64,000 nt of DNA from Voacanga thouarsii (GCA_026120185.1 JANUWF010002051.1:992001-1056000); one strand, 5' to 3'; counted from the first letter of the stretch, positions 45,286 to 58,700 are shown. Made by a program: numbers and translations. The notes: generated by a model from the letters alone, not told the origin.

Positions 45286-45972
45286 TGTTGGGCCTAAAAC
45301 ATGTAGCCCATTTGGTTGGACAAAAAGGCAACAAAATGAAAGCCCACAAACAAACATAAAATAAGCAAAAAGAACAAGAAATGAAAGTCCATGATGGTTG
45401 TTGTGCGATTCTCATTGAGAGAGAGATAGAGATGAACAAAAAACCACGAAGGAACGAAACAGTTGCAAAAGCCATTGCTACCACTCTAAGCTTTTGAGCA
45501 TCAAGTTGGACAGTAATTTGAAGTCTAATTGAGACGAAATTTGGTGCAACATAATCTCTTAACAAGAGCTACTCGTCTACCCATTTATATTTCGATTTTG
45601 GTAATATTGTTCCGAACTCAATTCTTGTTTAGTTGTAGTTTTGGAAGAAGTATTGATATATTATTTGATGTGCCACTAGTTTTATTTAGAGAAGAGTTTG
45701 TATTGTCTATAATTATTATTGGTGATAGTGGAATTTTTTATAGGCTTAGGTCCTATGGTTTTTCCCGTCTTGAGTTTTACATGTTAAAAATCTTAGTGTC
45801 TCTTGTTATTTATTTATTTTTGTACTTTTATTTTACTCATTATTGTGATATTTGGTATCTTTGATTTATTTTTATTTTTTATTGGCACTTGAAAAATACT
45901 TTTGATCTTGGGATATATTTGTGATTTTGTGTGGACCTTGTTTTTTGCTCTCTTTTAGTATGTTTCCCAACA
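45286..45972 (+). mobile_element. 3' LTR of copia-B
   Basis: It begins TGTTGGGCCTAAAACATG right after the polypurine tract and ends TGTTTCCCAACA, giving the inverted TGTTGGG / CCCAACA ends. It is 687 bp. The open frame inside (45529-45864) is hydrophobic with no known domain and is not considered real. The matching 5' LTR is not in the window because the left part of the element is lost. Confidence 0.8.
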
Positions 45973-47097
45973 TGATGTGTGCCATGAGTACTGACTAAAT
46001 AAAAATTTTAGTTATTAGATAAAAAATTCCTATTCGTTTGTACCATTCTTCATCCTTCCATAGTATAGTATTTGAGATCTATTGAAAATGGCAACTTTGG
46101 GAGTTCATATTTTTGAACTCACGATTAGTTAGCCTAAAACAATTTTTGGAATTTGTTCTTGACATGTTAGAGATTGTCTTTGACTATGATAGAAGCTATT
46201 TTACCAGTGGGAATCCATAATTAAAGGACACTAAATTTGGGTATTTAAGTTTTTGGGAGCACATGTTATACATAACTCCCACATGGGAAAAGTTGAGGAT
46301 TGTTGGGGCCTTTATATGTTGAAAGCTTTTCATGGACTTGAAACAAAGCCTAAGGTAGTAGTCTACATTACCATATGCGCGCGCTACCCGCACAACCCGG
46401 TTTGGGCTCGAGCTCAAGCTTGGCCTTGGCCTTGGCAATGTTTCACACTTCTCTTCTTTCATTTTTGTCCCAATTAATTCTAACTTATTTAGAAAATCCA
46501 AACCAGAGGAGAAAACAATTAACTTACTAGATTAGGTCTCCTAGTCCGGATCAATTTTGATTTTTCTGTATTTTATATTTCCTGCAAATAATAAAATACA
46601 GAATGGCCTCTTTGTTTTTTGCAACACCCTCTTGTTCCATGTTTTTTTTTTTTTTTTACTTCATTGAGACAAGCGAACTGAGGAGGCTTTCGAGGTGATC
46701 GTGATTGGTGTGCGTCAACGGTAATTTGAAACCATCTTATCCTACAAGAAGAGTCATTGTACCCATCGCACCGGTAAGTGGGGCGAATAATTTCTTAAAG
46801 GCAAACAGTATTGAACTAGTGATTCGGTTAGCATGTCATAAAGAGATAAGTATTTTGATTTACACTTCAGATCCGTTTATCGACATGGTCCTTTTTCTGT
46901 TCTAGTTGATTGATTTGTATTTGGACTATTTGGACTTGCCAACTTTGTTGATAACTGATAGTTATGTTTATTAGAATCTTTGTCGGGTATAGACGGTACT
47001 TGTTCAATTCCATTGAGGTGCCTGTCTGTGCTATTCATTACCGATTTTCTAACAGTCTTCAAGAAGTTATTCTGCAATTATCTATTCATTACGTGCA
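45973..47097 (+). other. Probable LTR and leader of copia-F, degenerate
   Basis: Near 46275-46345 the sequence CTCCCACATGGG, GGGGCCTTTATATG and CATGGACTTG resembles the conserved U3 stretch of plant copia LTRs. A GCGCGCGC run lies near 46378. Exact LTR borders could not be placed. It leads into the copia-F gag. Confidence 0.4.
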
Positions 47098-48226
47098 ATG
47101 GCTAGTTTGTCAGGTATTGCTTCTACTTCATATAAGCCTTTGGTTGACTTGAATGGTCTGTCGGACAAATTTGGTCCAATGCAGAATTTCAAGCATTGGA
47201 AACAATGCATGAAAATTTAGTTGACCATGAGGGGCTTATTATTAGCAGTACAGGTTGACAGACTAGTACCAGCTAAAAAACATCCTAGAGTATTTGAGAT
47301 TACTGCATGGGATGAACAGAACGATGTACGCAGAGGGGCTATATTGTCAGCCTTAACAAATGCTCTCTTCGATGTCTACTGTTTTGAGTCCTATATAGTA
47401 AAGAGGCTATGGGATAATTGGGTAAGAAATATAATACCAAAGATCAATGTCTTGAGAGATATAATGTTTCTAAATTTCTAAAATTTTAGATAGTTGAAGG
47501 CAAATTTGTGACTAAACAAACTCAAGAGCTACAATTGATTATTCACTCGCTCGATCAAGGGATATGGAACTTCCTAAGAAGTTTCAAATGATGTCAGTGA
47601 TAGAAATTTTCCTATGTCTGTGGAGGACTTTACTATGTCTCTCAAACATAAGACGGAGAAATTTTCTCTTAACAATTTGATGAAATTAATATCTATTGAA
47701 AAGCAGTATAGGAAGAATAGTCAAACTGTACCTATGGAGTCTAATGTTCATGTAGTGACTACTGGAAAAAAGAACAATAATAATCAAAGGAATGTGGAGG
47801 TTAATTCAAACTCTAAAAATATAATCAAGACAAAAGGCAAGGCCAAAAATAAACCATAGACAAACAAACCTTACTAGAATTGTGGTCAGTTTGAGCATTA
47901 GGCTAAGGACTGTCTGTCGAAAAAGTCCAAAGTCAAACAATGATCAAATTTTGAAGTACATGTCAACGTTGTGGTAGAGGATACTAATCAAATGGAATTG
48001 GATTTGAGTACACACCTTGCTGAAGTTTGTACCAATGAGGCTGGGACAGGTGCATCACTACTACTAATGCTAAAGAAATGCATGTTTCTGTTAACCCAAA
48101 AATTTTTACTATTTATGAGCTACTCGAATAGTTGGTTGATGCAGGAGTAAATGTGCACATTTGTGTTGATAAATTATTTTTTGTGTCTTACCAGTGAATT
48201 AAAAGAAAAACTGTGAGGATGGGGAA
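47098..48226 (+). pseudogene. Copia-F gag and protease start, broken
   Basis: From ATG 47098 the frame reads MASLSGIASTSYKP, then FKHWKQCM, then WDEQNDVRRGAILSALTNAL and ALFDVYC, which is the gag (UBN2-type) domain of copia elements. The segment 47614-47859 has FTMSLKHKTEKFSLNNL and LISIEKQYR. The zinc knuckle at about 47880-47925 lacks its first Cys and has stops. The protease start reads LVDAGVNVHIC near 48132, with DAG in place of the usual DSG. The frame ends at VRMGN, exactly where CACTA-6 begins. Multiple stops show it is dead. Confidence 0.8.
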
Positions 48227-49085
48227 CACTACAAGAAAACTGTTAATCTACCATGGACAATTCCGTGGCTAAGCTGGAATTAGCCACGGATCATCCACGG
48301 ATGATGTGACAAGCAAACACCTTCGTTGCTGAGATATTTTTGCGACGGCAATACATATCCATCGCAAATAGCCACGGTTTTGCAAGCAAATTTTGTATAG
48401 GTAGTAACAAAAAATTGAATCACAACGGGAAAAGTTTGCTATGGACTTGGCTTATCTGTGGCACATTGCCATGGAGTTGCTATGGACGGTTCTCAAGCAA
48501 GTCTCATTCGTCAGAATCAATATGTAAAATAATTGTTCGTGTCAAATCCGTGACAGATTGTCAGGGATTTACCACGGATTACATCCATTGGTACTATCTT
48601 TCGTGGCAAATCTGCCATGGATTTGCTAAGGAATCAATATGCAAATAATTCTCCGTGGTAAATCCTTGGCAGATTGCCACGAATTTGTCATGGACGGTAC
48701 TCAAGCAGGTCCCATTCGTGACAAATTTGTGACAATCTGCAATGTGCCATGAATTTACCACAGAATCAGTATGCAAAATAATTATTCGTGGCAAATCCGT
48801 AGCAGATTGAAAAGAATTGCCATGGATTACATCCATTGGTACTATCTTCCGTGGCAAATCTGTCACGGATTTGCCATGGATTACATCCATTACTACTATA
48901 ATCCATGGCAAATTCGTGATAGATTGCCACAAAATTAATATGCAGTATATTGTCCATGGCAAGTCTATGGCAGATTGTCACGGATTTGTCACCAAAACTA
49001 GTAGCTATAGTATCAATCTGTGGCAAATCCGTAGCAATCTACCACGGATTTGTCACGGAATTTTATTTTTAATGGCAATTCAATA
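48227..49085. repeat. Subterminal repeats of CACTA-6
   Basis: More than 20 direct and inverted copies of CCACGGATTTG, GTGGCAAATCCG and CAGATTGCCACGG-like motifs in 850 bases, often in ~100-bp larger periods with ATTACATCCATTGGTACTA. Confidence 0.88.
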
Positions 49086-49573
49086 ACATACCGTCTACAA
49101 TTTCAGCTTTCAAAACTTGTTACATTTCCCTGTTTACAATTCCATAGCAACCAGTATGTGAAACACACATGCACAATCCCCATCATACTCCCTGCCTATA
49201 AAGTTTCCAATTATATTCCTTAGACATATACACAACAAACAACCTATAACATTTATAATCCATTATCCATACACACATATGCACAATACAAACCTACAAC
49301 GTTCTTGAGTATTACACTTCCTACACAAATGCACAACATACCGCCTATAACATCTTAAATCATATTCCTAGCACACAATGCACAACAGCAAAATACATTC
49401 ACCATGATTGTTTTAGTGAATCATAAAATTTCATAATTTGTTTAGAGTCCAAATACATAAATAATCATATATCATTAAAATATCTAAAAATAGCAAATAC
49501 AAATTCATAATAATACTAAATTCATAATCAAAGTGATCCAAACTTAATATCCACATGAAAAAAAAAAACCAAT
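49086..49573. other. AT-rich spacer of CACTA-6, no gene
   Basis: Imperfect repeats of CATACACACATATGCACAA and CCTATAACAT-type sequence (49170-49390), then AT-rich. It is probably the 3' untranslated region of the minus-strand TNP1-like gene. Confidence 0.5.
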
Positions 49574-51484
49574 CTAACTATCAACAGCTGCTGAAGGGCT
49601 AGAGTCATCCTCGTCAGAATCATCAGAGTCAGAAGAGGGAATAGAGAGCACTTGTAAGTTAAGATGCTGCATCACCATGCGATTCATCTCAATCAATGTA
49701 GACATCTTCTTATCCTTTTTCTCCAAAGTCCTCTTCATGTTTTTCCTCTCTTTCTCTATCTTTTTGTCCTTCTTGTCAAACTATTGCTGAAGCTGCTGTT
49801 GAAGCTGTTGCTGAAGGGTCTGCTCAAGCTCACCACGAAGCTTCTTTATATCCACTGATGATCCCGAAGACAAGGTCCCAGACTTACAGTACTAAAGTCT
49901 AAAGCGTAAGGCCTCGGATCCCATGCCATAGACCCTGCCCTTTTTAAATCCACCTGCAGCCGACAAAATCATAGCTTTTTCATCTGGCATGGAACTTGGA
50001 GTAGATGCTGAATCAGTAGACTCCATCTGAGAGTACTGCGACTTCATCATTTAGACATCTTTCTGAATAATTTGAAGGTGCAAATATAAATAAAAATTAA
50101 ATTGTTATACAATCTTATAAAAATGAATGTAATATGTAATATACAATGATCTTGGTAGATCTCTCATCTACAAATTCGCTCTTATTGGGCCCATCTTGAA
50201 ACTGGTATAATTTTTCAAACAATGCAAGATAGTCAAAGTCATCCCCTTGCTTTGCACACTGCAAGAAGTATTAAAGTGATAATTAATTTCAGAATTTGAT
50301 TGGATATGCACAAATTTAATAGCAATTATTAAAGTGAATATTTAATTATAGATCATAGACAAGAAAATACCACTCTCGACTCATGCTCCGTAAAGCTGAT
50401 GCAACCTCTGGTGTGTTTGGCATAGCTAGCCCTTCTATTTTCTTTGACAACATGTGATTTTTTTTTCCAATCCTTGGACTGCCGGTGTCTGCACAATTGG
50501 TCATATATGTCATGTGACACCCAGTAGGCCTTTTTTTGTGTACATTCCTAATCTTTGAAAGGGTATAAGTCATTCTTGCCTGACACATTTCCTTCCACAT
50601 TAAATGTATCCGTGGCAAATGATCTAGGTACCATGTCCAGTGTTTCTACAATAATGAACAGGTTAGTACATTGTAAAAGGACTACTCATTCTAAGATGAA
50701 GGTAGATAACAGGTATTTAGACTGATAGTAAATTTTCCGTACAGAAAAAAAAAATTAATAGACAAATACTTACATCTAACTCCCCAAACCAAACATCCCT
50801 GACATCAGCAGGTACATGGCTGAATCGCGGCCAATATCCCATAAATCACTGTTTCATTATTGTGGTAATAGTTTTTTGCACACTCAGATTGACGTGTGAA
50901 TCTATAATAATTAGACAAATATTAATAACCTACGCATAATAGGTAGATTTAAATGGAAAACAATTAAGGGAAAAGGACCACAAAATGGGTCGAGCAACCT
51001 AGATAGCAGCACAGAACATGGAATTGAAGTACAGTATAAGAACAACATTATGTTCTACTTACGTATCACCATAGGGCTCGATTTGGTTATTATCCACGTA
51101 CTGTGATGTAACACTAGCTATTGAAGGGTGCACTAATGGACTGGGAGACTCAACACCCTGCTGATACTATCTAGGATTGGTAGACTCAGTAGGTGGACAT
51201 GAAGTAAATCGTACACTTCCAACCACAAGAAGACGAGAAGTCTCTAGTGTATGTAGGGAAAATCCCAACTATTCACAAGCTCTATTACTATTCAGAGGTA
51301 TCTAATTGGGAGCAGAAATGGATGTCAACTGGTGAGTAGAAGAAAGCAACGCATCAGGATGACTAGAAGAAGGAGTGGCAACTGGAGTTCTAACTTCTGG
51401 TGCATGAGATGAAGGTTACCCCACCTCTGGAGCAGATATAAATGAACCATGACTCGAACGCTTCTTTCCTCCCCCTTTAGCCAT
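49574..51484 (-). pseudogene. TNP1/Ptta-like accessory protein of CACTA-6
   Basis: The minus strand begins MAKGGGKKRSSHGSFISAP at 51484, with a Ser/Pro-rich N-terminus. A segment near 50820-50890 reads RFSHVPADVRDVWFGE. The Transposase_24 core at 50618-50350 reads TLSKIRNVHKKRPTG and, after a frameshift, WQSKDWKKKSHV and HTRGCISFTEHESRV. Near 50250 it has LFEKLYQFQDGPN. The last exon (50030-49574) contains SMPDEKAMI, SEALRFRL, a Gln/Leu/Lys-rich coiled coil and an acidic Ser/Asp C-terminus, and ends at TAG. The parallel with the CACTA-1 protein (PDEK, ESLRVR, coiled coil) is clear. In-frame stops at several places indicate a pseudogene, though some frame shifts may be introns. Confidence 0.75.
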
Positions 51485-51972
51485 ATCTATCCATTGGGAT
51501 AGAGTCATTGATCAGGTTAATTTTGTAATAATAAGAATACGTCATATGAAAATAATCATGTGTTTTCAATACTTAATTAAAAGAAGAGAAGATGAAGATG
51601 AGCAAAAAAAAAAAAAAAAAAAAAAAAGACAAAGAAGAAGAAGTATGAAATATTTATATGACTATAGCTTGTAAAATAAAGGAACTTCTTCAACAAATTT
51701 AATGTTTTGTTCCATATATAAAGCCAAAAAATCCACCTTTTACTAATACCAAAGGCTTAAAAGAAGAAGAAAGGGTAGAAGTGAAGATGAAACTACAAGA
51801 CTTGAAGGATAGTGTACTACTTTTTCAAAAAGAGAATTGTTTTAGCATTCTCATATTAATATTTATTTTTCACTTATAACGTATTAATTTTTTTTAGGTA
51901 ACATGTGTAAGGCACTTTTTTACAAGTAAAACTAATGAAATTACTAACCTCTTTTGATATTACAAGCAATCA

Positions 51973-52970
51973 TTATTCTGATTCAGCATCCAACACATAT
52001 TCTTCACCAATGTCATCATTTTCATCATCCGTTTCCCGATCAGTCTCTCATTTATCCTCTTCGTGACTTAAGTCATTCTCTATCGCTGTAATAAACTCTA
52101 CTTCAATAGCCACTGCCTCCTTTTCACCATATTCGTGAGCCAGGGCACTAATGTCATCTCTTATACAAATGATTATTGCTTCAGCTTCGTCCACATCTTC
52201 TTGGTAGGCTTTGTCAACAAATAGTGCATCAATTACGTGTCATGCTTTTGTTTTGCATATGGCTAACCAATCACACTTTGGTCTTTTGCTACCAGGATAC
52301 GAAGAAAAGTATGCTTGCATAGCTTGATGGGTCAACACAAATAGATCAAATCTAGCATAGCTCCTCTTGTGATTAATGTCAACAAGCTTATATTGGGAAT
52401 GCACTCTTGTACCCCGATTGGGTGTGGTATTAAACCAATCACATTTAAAAAGCACGGCCTTTTAGATTGGACTACCAACAAATTCAACTTCAATTACTTC
52501 TTTCAAAATTCCATAATAATCATTCCTAGACATCCCATCTCCACCACCTTTAACACATACACCGCTATTCACAGTCTTCTTTCTGTCCCCATGGCTATAT
52601 GTGTGGAATCTAAACCCATTTACAAAGTAACCATTAAATGACTTTACTTGTGCATAGGGTCCCTAAGATAAATTCTTTAGGCATATGTTATCTTCTCTAT
52701 TACTTGGATCATGAATCTATTTAAATGAAAAAAAATTAAGCACATGAGTGGCAGTGTTATATTAAATAATCAAACACTTTGTATACATTGCCAAACTTAC
52801 ATTAGCCCTGAACCATCCTATAAACTCATTCTGGAATCTTCTTTCAACTTCATGGTCCATTAAAGTTGGTGCCAAATACCTCACACGCTGCTTGAATTTG
52901 CTGAATCAATCATCACAAGTATTATATCATATTAGCAAGGGTTTTAGCAACTCATTTATGGTTAAAATCG

Positions 52971-53010
<40 letters not shown>

Positions 53011-53960
53011 CTTACTTACTTACTTAATATATGGTTGCACCTCCTTACAATTAAGCAAGATGTAATCGGTAGCAACTCTTAATTCTTCTATTGTCAAATA
53101 CTGTGATTTTAACTTTCCAATTAGCCTTCTAGAATTAGCACAAATTGACAGGACTTGTTCATGAACTAGAGCTTCATTATCATCCACATCATTACGAGCT
53201 TGAGTAGTATGCCTTGTTTGCAAGTGAGGCTCAAAGTAATAAGAGAAAAATGTAGATGTTTATTCAACTAAATACACATTACAAATTAATCCTTCAACTC
53301 TAGCCTTATTTTTTACTTTAACCTTCAAATGATGCAAGTACTTAAATAGAAAAACAATCATGAAGTCAGAAACGTATATTTGTATATGGGGTTGAAATTT
53401 TATACATTTAAGTCTCTTTTGCATTAACTTACCTTTCAAACGAATACATCCATTTATATTGAATAGGACCACCAACTTTAGCTTCGTAAGGCAAATGCAC
53501 AATTAGATGTTCCATCATATCAAAAAACCCCATGAAAATATTTTTTCCAACTTGCAACTAGTAGTGCTACATCTTTTTTTAGTTTTCACATATGTGTAAC
53601 TGACAACTTAGGAGCACACATATCCCTATAGAAAAGACTTACTCTGTCAAAACACTCTATATATTTGTTGGAAGCAATTCCTTTAGTGCTATGGGAAGTA
53701 ATCTCTCCATAAACATTGACTCTTCATGCTGGATATATTCAAGTCTTTCAAAGTAACACACCGGCAAATATTGGATGCATAACCATCAAGAAGCCTCAAT
53801 TCTTTAACCCACTCAAGCAAAAGTCTCTTTTGTTCTATGGTTAAAGTATAGCATGCTTTTGGTATACACATTTTTCCATTCCCTTCTCGGCTTACACAAA
53901 GTTCTGGGCGGTTATAATACCTGACCAAATTACGGCGAGCCTTTACATTATCTTTGGTCT
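51973..53960 (-). pseudogene. TNP2-like transposase of CACTA-6, C-terminal half
   Basis: On the minus strand, 53928-53689 reads MVRYYNRPELCVSREGNGKM and LLLEWVKELRLLDGYASN, the C-terminal part of the TNP2 core. Then at 53560-53020 come the DUF4218 pieces (VHLPYEAKVGGPIQYKW, KVKNKARVEGLICN, LNCKEVQPYIK). The 52870-52780 stretch encodes FIGWFRANV-like sequence. The DUF4216 region (52700-52240) has VLFKCDWFNT and KRPKCDWLAI, followed by an acidic tail ending at TAA 51973-51975. The N-terminal half should lie on the other side of copia-H, outside the window. Introns or frameshifts separate the pieces. It is close kin to the CACTA-1 relic. Confidence 0.82.
52975..53030. repeat. TA microsatellite and ACTT repeat in a TNP2 intron
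   Basis: (TA)n followed by four ACTT units, between the DUF4218 exon and the next piece. Confidence 0.85.
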
Positions 53961-53976
53961 TCCTTTAACATCCATG

Positions 53977-55718
53977 TGTTGGTTTGACAAAAAAAAGAGG
54001 AGCATGGTGCAGCAACGGAGAACAAACAGAGGCAAAGAAAAACTATGAAGAGCAATAGCATGGAAGCATTTAAAACATACCTCTGGGTACCTTAAACCTC
54101 TTAGGCTGTGAAAGAATAGATTGAACCTCAGGGACAACCTTTTCTTGCTCACTTAATGAAGTTTCCGGTTGAAAACCTGCTAACCTCCTACTCTGCCTTG
54201 TTTGCATGAACGATGAATGCCAAAGCTTTCTGGTTGTCGGAATATTCCACTACCTAATTCTTTGTTGGTGAAACAACGGGTGAAGATGAATGATCTCAAG
54301 AGGAGGAATCCACTCAACTTTCTTGGTGAACCAAAGGTTGAGTAGAAAATCAACAACCTTCCAACCTCTTGTATTCTTTGCTAATATAAAGAACAAGAAA
54401 ACCAAAGGTCACAAGAAAGAGAGTTATCCCTTCTTTGCTCTTTGGTTAACCATATCAAGAGGAGAACTAAAGGTCACGAAGATAGAGGGCTTAGGAAAAG
54501 AAAATCAATTTTTCTTTTTATTCACCTCAAGAGACGGAGGTCTCTTATTCCAAATCTGAGAATTCCAAACAATTCTCCAATTGCAATTGGAACCCATGAA
54601 ATTCTCAAAATTATAAGTTGGTCCATCAATTTCTCATTCTCGCAATAAACCCTACTATATTATCAAATAACATCTTGAGTATATATTCCTCTTTAACTGA
54701 GACCAATTCCTTAACCTAAAATTAATTAGGACTTATGGGCTATTCCGAGGACCAAAAAGACACATCGCCTTGCTACTAAAATAACTAAAATACCCCTGTG
54801 ATATAAATAGCTGTATTTTACATTTTAAATATTTTCTAATATCACCATAAGAAAATATTAACCTCAAGGAAAATGCTGCGTTAGCAAAGTCTCCAACCTA
54901 TAGGTATAATGACTAAAAAACCCCTCTATACATCACCGTACATTTAGAGAGGAAAAAGTGTACTAACACCTCTCTAAATGACATCTACCATCATTAGGCT
55001 TCTAGTCCAATGATCTACGACTTCCTGGAGTGTTTCCGCTTTCCAAGGAAGCTACCCTAAAGCAAACATCCAAGTCATGTTTCCTAGGGCCCTGGATATT
55101 CAAATCATTCAAACAACCATAAGGGGCGATATAATATATAAACTATCTTGTACAAGTCTGTTTTAACTAACTAGTCACATATACTCAACATGCAAGTATA
55201 TTGGCCCTATGATAGAACCTCAACTATAGCATATAAAATTATATGCTTCCAGCTTCGTCAAACCACCAACTCACACTCAAGTCGTAGAGTACTAATCCAC
55301 GCTGTAACGATAGTAGTCTAGGTTTCTACCATATAGTACTTTTAAGAAACCACTACTACAGGTCCTGTTCTACGTACTCGAAATACGCTTATATCATGAA
55401 GTGGGTGGACTACTCACTGGCTAAAGGTAAGCCATTCCCCATTTGGAATTCATAACATAATAACCTAGACATGATGAGATTCATATTCTCATCAATCGGT
55501 TAAGAACGAATGTCTATGTGTTAAGTAACCCGTGATCCATACCTTACTGTGAATGACCTCTATTCACATGGACCACTTACTTAAACATAATGAGTCTTTT
55601 CCAAACGACATTGTGCACAAAAAAGTAAATTCACAAGCGATTTCTGAAAATAAATTCTTTTATTAAAACATTCGATTTTTTATATCAGAAACTAGTCTAA
55701 GAGGGCATATTCCTAATA
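53977..55718 (-). mobile_element. 3' LTR of copia-H
   Basis: 1742 bp, TGTTGGTTTGACA to CATATTCCTAATA on the plus strand. Bordered inside by the polypurine tract. The GATAG at 55211-55215 corresponds to the point where the other LTR is interrupted, so 503 bp of the other LTR are displaced out of the window. Confidence 0.92.
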
Positions 55719-55735
55719 ATCTCCCACTTGCACTC
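55719..55735 (-). other. Polypurine tract of copia-H
   Basis: On the minus strand AGTGCAAGTGGGAGAT lies directly before the LTR, the canonical copia arrangement. Confidence 0.85.
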
Positions 55736-55740
55736 TAAGA

Positions 55741-58700
55741 CTAGGTAAGTCCGTAGGTGCCCACTCCTAGGGCGTCTAAGTGTCTCTTAAAAACTGTCTC
55801 AGCCAAAGGCTTGGTAAATGGATCTGCTAGATTATTTTCGGAGGCAATCTGTTCCATCACGACTTCCCATCTCTGGATGAAATCCCGGATCAGGTGGTAC
55901 TTCCTCTTGATGTGCTTCCCCTTCTTGTGGTTCTGAGGTTCTCTAGATTGCGATACTGCTCTAGTGTTGTCGCAATATATCACAATCGGCCTGTCCATAT
56001 GTGGCATGACTCCAAGTTCTAAAAGGAACTTCTGGAGCCAGACTGCTTTCTTGGATGCCTCCGAAGCTGCCACATACTCAGCTTCATTGGTTGAGTCAGC
56101 AATGTAAGATTGCTTGATACTCTTCCATGAAATTGCTCCTCCAGACAAGGTGAAGACATATCCACTAGTGGATTTTCTCTCATCCTTATCTGCATGGAAG
56201 TATGAGTCTATGTATCCTATAGGAACCAAGTCATTAGCCCTGTAAACCAGCATATAATCTCTTATTCCCTTGAGGTACTTGAGAATATACTTTACAGATT
56301 GCTAATAAACCTCCCCAGGGTTTGACTGATATCTGCTAACCAAGCCTACGACAAAATAGATATCTAGCCTAGTATACAATATGGTGTACATGAGACTTCC
56401 CATAGCCGAAGCGTAGGGAATCCTACTCATTCTGTCTTTTTTTTTTTAGACTTAGGACAATCCCTTGAAGAAAATGACAACCCATGTCTGCAAGGGATTA
56501 GAGCTCCCTTGCATGAGTCCATGCTGTACTTGGCCAGCATCTTGTCAATGTATGCCGCTTGGGATAATCCTAACATTCTCCACTTCCTATTTCTAAGAAG
56601 TTTAATCCCGGGAATATAGCTGGCTTCTCCTAAGTCCTTCATACTGAATTGACTAGACAGCCAAATCTTTGTAGATGACAATAACCCTACATCATTTCCA
56701 ATAAGTAGAATATCATCCACATACAAGACAAGAAAAGCTACATTAATGCCTTCAAGTTTCTTGTGTAGGCATGGTTCATCTTTGTTTTGAATAAAACCGT
56801 AAGACTTTACAGTTTCATCAAAACGAATGTTTCATACCCTCGATGCCTGCTTAAGTCCATAAATGGACTTCTTAAGCTTGCAAACCATATGTTCTTGGCC
56901 TTCAGCAATAAAACCTTCTGGTTGGGACATATAGATGTCTTCGCTAAGATGGCTATTTAAAAATACCGTCTTGACATCCATTTGCCATATCTCATAGTCA
57001 TAATGGCATACTATGGCAAGGAAGATACGGATAGACTTAAGCATGGCCACCGGGGAAAGGTTTTCTCATAATCAATTCCCTCTTTCTGAGTATATCCTTT
57101 CGCCACATGCCTAGCTTTGAAGGTTTCTACCTTCCCATCCACTCCCCTCTTCCTCTTGTATACCCATTTACGCCCAATGGGTTTTATCCCTTCAGGTGAA
57201 GTTACAAGATCTCAAACCTGATTGAAGTACATAGACTCAATCTCGGCTTTCATTGCTTCATGCCATAGATTTGCATCGGCATCAGCAATAGCTTCCTTGT
57301 ATCTAGTGTGGTCTTATTTCTTATGGTCGGAGACCAGCTCAAAAGCTTCTCCAGTCCATCTCTCCGGAACCCTAGACACTCTCCCACTACGATGGGGCTC
57401 TATTTGTACAGGCTCTTAAGGCTTTGTCTCTTCTTGTTCCACAATCGGGTCAGAAGAAGTTGATTCCGTAGATAACCTCTCCTCAAGTTCCAACCTATTT
57501 GAACCTTTCGTGGAAATATTTTGATCATCTTCTAAGTATCTAGCATTGGTACTAACTAGTACCTTCTACTCCTTAGGATGATAAAAGTAACTACCATTTG
57601 TCCCTTTTGGATACCCAGCAAAATAGCATAATTCTGATCTTGGTTCCAACTTATCTCTCTTGACTAGTACATAAGCCAGACAACCCCATATCTTGAGATG
57701 ATTCAGACTTGGCTTACACCCAGTCCACATCTCATAAGGAGTCCTAGGTACTGACTTGGAAGGCACTAAGTTCAGAATGTATGCCGTTGCTTCCAGGGCA
57801 TATCCCAAAAAGACGCTGGAAGAGTAGTAAGAGACATCATACTCTGGACCATTTCTATCAATATCCTGTTCCTTCTCTCAGCTACTCCGTTCTGCTGGGG
57901 TTTCCCCGACACAGAGAACTGGGATATTATCCTATGATGTACCATGTAGTCCTTGAATTCACCGAGGAGGTACTCTCCACTATGATTCGATCGTAAGATC
58001 TTGATTAATTTACCTGTCCGACACTCCACTTCAGCCTTAAACTCCTTGAATTTATCAAAAGAGTCAGACTTGCGCCTTATCAGAAAAATATTACCAAACT
58101 TTGTACAATCATCCGTGAAAGTTATGAAGTACTCAAAAGCTCTTCTAGCTGGTGTAGACAAGGGACCACACACATCAGTGTGAATAAGACTCAATATTTT
58201 CTTGGCTCTATCTGCCTTCGGTGTAAATGACCTTTTGGTCATCTTTCCCATCAGTCAGGATTTACACTGAGGTCAATTTTCCAATCTTAATGAATCCAAA
58301 GGCCCATCATAGATTAGTCACTAAATCCTGGTTGAGTTGATATGACCCAACCTCAGATGCCAAAAGTATGAGTCATTGACATTGGTCTTTCTCTTCTTAG
58401 TTAAAGGTTCAGATTGAGCGTTATTTGATTGATTGTTAATAGGGTTTAAGAAGAATAGATTTTTATACATGTGCCCAGTACATAAAATTTCTCCATTTCT
58501 ACTGATAGAAATACCAGAATGGAAAGAGACAGAATATCCTTGATTTATTAGTTTTGAAACTGAATTCAAATTCTGACGAAAACCTGCTACATATAAAATA
58601 TCTTTTAAAACCACTATTTTATTCCAATCAAAATTAAGATCCAGCTCTCCCACTGCAAGGGCCCAAACTTGTGCTCCGTTTCCCACGCGTAGTCTATGTT

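Larger units (their letters stand above)
48227..53976 (-). mobile_element. CACTA-6 (left physical end; the rest lies beyond nested copia-H)
   Basis: It starts CACTACAAGAAAACTGTTAA, preceded by GAA, and carries subterminal CCACGGATTTG repeats to about 49085. Transposase relics are on the minus strand: TNP1/Ptta-like at 49574-51484 and the C-terminal half of TNP2-like at 51973-53960. At 53977 it is interrupted by copia-H. The other end is outside the window and should close with CTTGTAGTG followed by GAA. It inserted into copia-F. Confidence 0.82.

Noticed and set aside
45529..45864. 111-codon hydrophobic frame as a membrane protein gene
   Set aside because: It lies entirely inside the copia-B LTR and has no family resemblance; AT-rich DNA commonly gives such frames.
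46196..46501. 101-codon minus-strand frame
   Set aside because: It overlaps an LTR-like U3 stretch on the plus strand; no domain and no supporting signals.
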